NCBI GenBank assembly: GCA_036509315.1
Contig: DATCFU010000194.1
Span: 1-6,641 of the forward strand
Direction of reading: 5' to 3'
Length of the DNA stretch: 6,641 nucleotides
Source of the DNA: PALSA-607 sp036509315
GTDB taxonomy: Bacteria; Actinomycetota; Actinomycetes; Acidothermales; Acidothermaceae
A program made the translations under genes and the position numbers. The number at the start of each line of letters is the position of its first letter. Within the stretch, counting starts at the first letter, position 1. The notes beneath the pieces were generated by a model. The model saw nothing but the letters and a program-made list of their open reading frames with translations. It made no database searches and had not been told where the DNA came from. This document shows positions 5,739-6,641 of the stretch, one piece after another.

Positions 5739-5841
5739 GCCGGCCCGCCTGTGGTGACTCAGACACTCTTCGCAGCGACCGGCCGCGCTGGTTCATTCGG
5801 CCTACTCGCGCTTAAGGTCAGCTCGCATTTAGGGTCAGCAG
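5739..5841. promoter_or_regulatory. Divergent intergenic region upstream of the cluster and the membrane protein gene
   Basis: With 5703-5738, this segment separates the divergent starts at 5702 and 5842 and should carry the promoter of the DUF4331 cluster and that of the membrane protein gene. I cannot assign a -10/-35 pair with confidence. It contains a near-perfect 11-base direct repeat (5812-5822 and 5829-5839) next to the start at 5842. Confidence 0.4.
5812..5839 (+). repeat. Near-perfect direct repeat before the membrane protein gene
   Basis: TTAAGGTCAGC (5812-5822) and TTAGGGTCAGC (5829-5839) differ at one base and are 17 bases apart, start to start. The second copy contains AGGG (5831-5834), which serves as the ribosome binding site of the gene starting at 5842, seven bases downstream. 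The repeat could be an operator or a duplicated ribosome binding region. Confidence 0.55.
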
Positions 5842-6489
5842 ATGACTGACTGGACGACGACCGGTGCCGAGCTCGCCACGGCCGTCGGCACGCTCGTGCT
5901 TGGTGCCGCGACGTTCGCCTCTGTGCGATCGGCAAATCGAGCAGCGCGGACGGCGGAGCGGTCGCTGTTGGAGGGCCTCCGGCCGCTGCTGGTCGCGTCA
6001 CGGCTGCAGGATCCGCCGGAGAAAGTCTCGTTCATTGACCAGCATTGGGTACGCGTCGAGGGTGGGCACGGCACTGTCGAGGTGACCGACGAGGTCATCT
6101 ACCTCACGATGGCCCTGCGCAACATCGGTCGCGGGATGGCCGTGCTGCACGGCTGGTTGGTAGGTCGGGATCCGACGTCGAGTGCTCGGTCCGACCATCG
6201 CCCGATCGATGACTTCCGCCGGCTCACGCGCGACCTCTACATACCGCCCGGCGACCTCGGGTTCTGGCAGGGCGCGCTACGCGACCCCACTGAGCCGATT
6301 TTCGCGGAAGTGCAGGAGATCGCGAAGGCCGACGAAATGTTCTCGATCGAGTTGCTGTACGGCGATCAGGACGGCGGGCAACGCGCGATTACCCGCTTCG
6401 CGTTGCTGCCGCACGACGTCGACGGACTACAGGTCTGGATGGCCACGGTTTCACGGCATTGGCACCTCGACCGTCGAGCGCCGCGCTAA
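5842..6489 (+). CDS. One-helix membrane protein of unknown function
   Basis: This 215-residue protein has one predicted transmembrane helix near the N-terminus (about residues 8-28, GAELATAVGTLVLGAATFAS). An Ala/Arg-rich helical segment follows (VRSANRAARTAERSLLEGLR, 28-47). The positive charges after the helix suggest that the C-terminal domain faces the cytoplasm. The rest is a soluble, strand-rich domain with the patterns VTDEVIYLTMALRNIGRGMA (81-100), VLHGWLVG (101-108), YIPPGDLGFWQG (133-144) and MFSIELLYGDQDGG (166-179), ending in a Trp/His-containing tail (VSRHWHLDRRAPR). I recall similar actinobacterial hypothetical proteins with an N-terminal helix followed by RSANRAAR; their function is unknown. 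The ATG is preceded by AGGG at a 7-base spacing. The gene is divergent from the DUF4331 cluster and convergent with the partial gene at the window end. There is no enzymatic motif to name. Confidence 0.85.
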   Translation: MTDWTTTGAELATAVGTLVLGAATFASVRSANRAARTAERSLLEGLRPLLVASRLQDPPEKVSFIDQHWVRVEGGHGTVEVTDEVIYLTMALRNIGRGMAVLHGWLVGRDPTSSARSDHRPIDDFRRLTRDLYIPPGDLGFWQGALRDPTEPIFAEVQEIAKADEMFSIELLYGDQDGGQRAITRFALLPHDVDGLQVWMATVSRHWHLDRRAPR

Positions 6490-6521
6490 GCACTGCGCAA
6501 CGCCGAGCGTCCGGATGAGCC

Positions 6522-6641
6522 TTACCGGGCGGGGCGGTCGCTTTGCGCGAGCCACTCGCGCTGGGTGGCGAGTTGCGTCTCAAGGTCGCTGACCTCGGAT
6601 GCTTTGCCCGCCTGCTTCGCCCGGTCGATCTTCTTCTCGAG
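6522..6641 (-). CDS. C-terminal end of a helical, charged protein (5' partial, possibly DUF349)
   Basis: On the minus strand an open frame runs from the window edge to a TAA stop at 6524-6522, giving 39 residues. They begin LEKKIDRAKQAGKASEVSDL and continue ETQLATQREWLAQSDRPAR. The heptad-like spacing of Leu/Ile/Ala with many Lys, Arg, Glu and Gln indicates an amphipathic helix or helical hairpin. The pattern KKIDRAKQAGK-X-SEV-X-DLE-X-QLATQREWL resembles the C-terminal end of actinobacterial DUF349 proteins, but so short a piece cannot prove it. The gene is convergent with the membrane protein gene, with 32 bases between the stops and no clear terminator hairpin there. Confidence 0.6.
   Translation of the reverse strand, partial: LEKKIDRAKQAGKASEVSDLETQLATQREWLAQSDRPAR

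Noticed and set aside
6490..6521. Possible terminator between the two convergent genes at the right end
   Set aside because: No stem of useful length and no T-tract could be found in the 32-base gap.

Overview
The window comes from a high-GC Gram-positive bacterium (phylum Actinomycetota). Base composition is GC-rich throughout with strong G/C bias at third codon positions. The proteins are also of actinobacterial type: a lipoprotein with a PASTA domain and a DUF4232-like domain, a signal-less DUF4331 protein starting MSSHREAP, a small Tat-exported protein, and a one-helix membrane protein with an Ala/Arg-rich segment after the helix. The genus cannot be resolved from the sequence alone. There are no rRNA or tRNA genes, CRISPR arrays, insertion sequences or phage genes.

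Layout. (1) Positions 1-1050, plus strand: the C-terminal part of an unrecognised, cysteine-containing, probably exported protein. (2) 1061-2299, minus strand, convergent with it: a lipoprotein with an N-terminal Cys-paired domain, one PASTA domain and a DUF4232-like C-terminal domain. (3) 2389-3411, plus strand, divergent from the lipoprotein: a flavin-dependent luciferase-family oxidoreductase. (4) 3412-3569: a convergent intergenic region with a strong bidirectional terminator hairpin. (5) 3570-5702, minus strand: a three-gene cluster, transcribed in the order small Tat-exported protein, DUF4331 protein, His-rich protein. (6) 5842-6489, plus strand, divergent from the cluster: a one-helix membrane protein. 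(7) 6522-6641, minus strand: the last 39 codons of a helical, charged protein running off the window.

The cluster in (5) is the most interesting part. The DUF4331 stop codon and the His-rich protein start codon are separated by one base, which points to translational coupling. The His-rich protein has 12 histidines in its first 30 residues, followed by a small beta-rich domain. The products of these two genes would each expose an X-X-His N-terminus (Ser-Ser-His and Thr-Gly-His) after normal methionine removal, which is the ATCUN copper/nickel-binding pattern. Together with the histidine tract this suggests a metal-handling module of unknown role. That is an inference; no experiment on this gene set is known to me.

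The remaining genes look like ordinary accessory or housekeeping genes of actinobacteria and show no obvious functional link to the cluster.
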